A DNA stretch of 6,130 nucleotides from Chloroflexota bacterium (GTDB taxonomy: Bacteria > Chloroflexota > Dehalococcoidia > SHYB01), in assembly GCA_016200725.1 (NCBI GenBank), contig JACQEE010000269.1, positions 1-6,130 on the forward strand. Reading direction: 5' to 3'. The position numbers and the translations under genes are program-made. The stretch's first letter is position 1; the number at the start of each line of letters is the position of its first letter. The notes under the pieces are model-generated. The model did no database searches, was not told where the DNA came from, and saw only the letters and a program-made list of their open reading frames with translations. Positions 4,696 through 6,130 of the stretch are shown piece after piece.

Positions 4696-5682
4696 GTGAA
4701 GGCTTTAATCTGGTTCACTGCGATGGTGTTAACGCTAGCCGTGCATGCCTGCGGTGTTGCTGACAGTTCTGACCTCGCCTTAATGAAAGACGGGCACCGC
4801 TACTTGCCGGACGTTGTGAAGCGATTGCCCGCCTACGCGTTTGACGCGCGAGGAAACGACTGGGCCTGGGCACAAAGCGGAGACTCTAGGGACTCACTGA
4901 CGTTCGAGCGAGACGGGCGGCGCCGGTGGCAGATCAAGTTACCGGGAGATTTGTCGGTCGAGAGCTTTAGGGTCGGACCAAATGACGATGTTTACCTGAT
5001 GAACTGCGTGGAAAGCACGGGCGGGATTCGTTTCTTCAGGGCAACCCGGGACGGCGTTGTGGATATCACAGAGTCCATATGGGGAACCGAGGCAATACCG
5101 TGTACAACGGGCACCTTTGCGATTGATGCGAGCGGAAACTTCTACGTGATGGGAGAAAGAGGCCTCCTAAGGAGCATCGGCGGCCAACCCACCGTTGTGG
5201 CTAAGAAAGACAATATTTACGAAGTGATCGGAAGGCCGCAGTCCCGCACTGAAAGCAATGTGGTCGGTATTTCTGCAGACGGATCAATAGTCATCGGAGA
5301 TGCGAGAGGGTTCTCCAGGGGCTATGTTCGCTTTTATGAGGTCTCGGCTGCCGGTCAGCCGAAAGGGATCCTCTTCACCCTGCCTACCACGTCTTACCGG
5401 CCAGGCGAAATCTTCGCAATTGAGCGCGCGCTCGTCACCCCGAACGGATCCATTCTTGCCACAGGAGACGTCGAGATTAACTACAAAAATAGCGTACAGT
5501 CGAGATCAGGCGTGATCTCGATTTCCGGTGCTCAGGAGTTCACGGCACTAACCCTGGATAGGGCTGACTATGTCCTTGACGACATCGGGCTAGCCGGAGA
5601 CGGACATCTGTTGACGGTCGCTCATCCAGTAGGCGTGCCTGGCGGGCCCCTCCTGCTGCGATACGACTTGAGTCGCCCATAA
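4696..5682 (+). CDS. Secreted or lipoprotein-like beta-propeller protein, function unknown
   Basis: 328 residues. The start is GTG at 4696, chosen because it gives a signal sequence: K2, a hydrophobic core to V16, and C19 in LAVHAC. This is an imperfect lipobox (His at -2), so a lipoprotein or a cleaved secreted protein is possible. Six motifs of the form hydrophobic-D-x-x-G-x-hydrophobic recur: AFDARGNDWAW (48-58), RVGPNDDVYL (92-101), AIDASGNFYV (142-151), GISADGSIVI (191-200), LVTPNGSILA (246-255) and LAGDGHLL (299-306). They are spaced 43-56 residues apart, as in NHL/SMP-30/PQQ-like propellers. I do not recognise a specific family. Base composition is clearly lower in GC than the amidohydrolase and RHS fragment beside it, suggesting transfer. 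It sits between a miniature element and a truncated RHS core, so an accessory or cell-surface role is possible but unproven. Confidence 0.7.
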   Translation: MKALIWFTAMVLTLAVHACGVADSSDLALMKDGHRYLPDVVKRLPAYAFDARGNDWAWAQSGDSRDSLTFERDGRRRWQIKLPGDLSVESFRVGPNDDVYLMNCVESTGGIRFFRATRDGVVDITESIWGTEAIPCTTGTFAIDASGNFYVMGERGLLRSIGGQPTVVAKKDNIYEVIGRPQSRTESNVVGISADGSIVIGDARGFSRGYVRFYEVSAAGQPKGILFTLPTTSYRPGEIFAIERALVTPNGSILATGDVEINYKNSVQSRSGVISISGAQEFTALTLDRADYVLDDIGLAGDGHLLTVAHPVGVPGGPLLLRYDLSRP

Positions 5683-5740
5683 AGGTGGCTAAGCGATATC
5701 CAGACTCACTGGAATGAATGGGTTCGCCGGACTACGCCGC

Positions 5741-5758
5741 CACCAGCACAACCTGGTG
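5741..5758 (+). repeat. 6-bp hairpin downstream of the propeller gene
   Basis: CACCAG (5741-5746) pairs with CTGGTG (5753-5758) over a 6-base loop and is followed by TTTA. It may be a weak terminator, but the stem is short and the T-run poor. A second small stem, GGCCC (5774-5778) with GGGCC (5785-5789), follows. Confidence 0.35.
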
Positions 5759-5838
5759 TTTACGGTATAGACTGGCCCTGCGGCGGGCCCCGATACCCAC
5801 CAGTAGTCTGCGCTGAGTGCCGATCGACTCAGGTCGCT

Positions 5839-6130
5839 ATGGTCAATCGCGCGACGCAGACAACGAGCACGGCGACCACCGCCTACTTCAACCGCTACTG
5901 GGACAAGAACCTCACCACCGGCGACGTCACGCTGTACTATTACTTCGGCGGCCGCCTCGTGGCGTTCAAGAAGGGCTCGACGCTGGAGTACGTGCACCAG
6001 GACCACCTGGGCGGCACCGTGGCCACGACCGACAGCAGCGGCGCGGTCAAGAGCACGACGGCCTACTTCCCCTTCGGCGCGACGCGCTCGAGCAGCGGCA
6101 CGCTGGACACGAGCCGGGAGTTCACCGGCC
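5839..6130 (+). CDS. RHS/YD-repeat core fragment, 3' partial and apparently 5' truncated
   Basis: The frame reads TTAYFNRYWDKNLTTGDV, then YYYFGGRLVAFKKG, HQDHLGGTVATTDSSGAV, YFPFGATRSSSGTL and REFTG, running off the window. This is the C-terminal part of an RHS core, just before the usual YYYGARYYDP-type motif and, in full proteins, a variable toxin tip. Known RHS proteins are giant secreted shells that carry C-terminal toxins or adhesins. Only the last portion of the core is present: RHS similarity begins about 5850, and upstream sequence is unrelated. The ATG at 5839 has AGG five bases before it and may be fortuitous; the frame is open back to 5683. GC is high, unlike the gene just upstream. 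This is either an orphan RHS tip cassette or a pseudogene; the end beyond the window would decide. Confidence 0.75.
   Translation, partial: MVNRATQTTSTATTAYFNRYWDKNLTTGDVTLYYYFGGRLVAFKKGSTLEYVHQDHLGGTVATTDSSGAVKSTTAYFPFGATRSSSGTLDTSREFTG

Noticed and set aside
5683..5838. Read-through fusion of the propeller gene and RHS fragment across the TAA at 5680
   Set aside because: They share a frame with no further stop, but the intervening translation resembles neither protein and composition changes; coincidence is more likely.

Overview
The window is a GC-rich bacterial segment of roughly 65-70% GC, judged by eye, with one stretch at about 4400-5840 nearer 50-55%. Several features fit a Chloroflexota-type genome, perhaps Dehalococcoidia-like: many small palindromic repeats built around CCCTGAGC..GTCGAAGGG, CCCTCTCC..GGAGAGGG and GGGGCGACCGG/CCGGTCGCCCC, an RHS fragment of the 'HQDHLGGT' style, and the general protein style. 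This assignment rests on pattern memory and is only moderately secure.

Layout. (1) 1-858 (+): 3' part of a HAD-family phosphatase gene, interrupted in frame by two clusters of palindromic repeats. (2) 855-2038 (+): rlmN, the 23S rRNA/tRNA adenine-C2 methyltransferase gene, overlapping the HAD stop by ATGA. It carries another copy of the same palindromic repeat near its N-terminus. It is also broken in the middle: about 102 bp that look like the chaperone gene clpB replace the segment holding the first cysteine of the radical-SAM cluster, and the reading frame changes at the right-hand junction. (3) 3072-2035 (-): a single-pass membrane protein with 28-residue coiled-coil repeats and a C-terminal FxLYD-like beta domain. 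It converges with rlmN so tightly that both stop codons share one CTAG. (4) 3073-3306: divergent promoter region. (5) 3307-4155 (+): an intact amidohydrolase-2 family hydrolase. (6) 4156-4695: no gene. This stretch holds a cluster of palindromes and then a 164-bp miniature element with imperfect terminal inverted repeats. (7) 4696-5682 (+): a lower-GC secreted protein or lipoprotein with about six beta-propeller-like motifs, function unknown. (8) 5839-6130 (+): a high-GC fragment of an RHS/YD-repeat core that runs off the window end and has no visible 5' part.

How the parts relate. The HAD and rlmN genes are probably co-transcribed housekeeping genes. The membrane protein and the amidohydrolase appear to be independent divergent units. 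The right third looks accessory: repeats, a mobile-element remnant, a compositionally foreign secreted protein and a truncated RHS core. The most notable signals are the in-frame palindromic inserts in two adjacent genes, whose shared 51-bp repeat is read in the same frame in both, and the clpB-like patch inside rlmN. No complete new defence or mobile system is evident.
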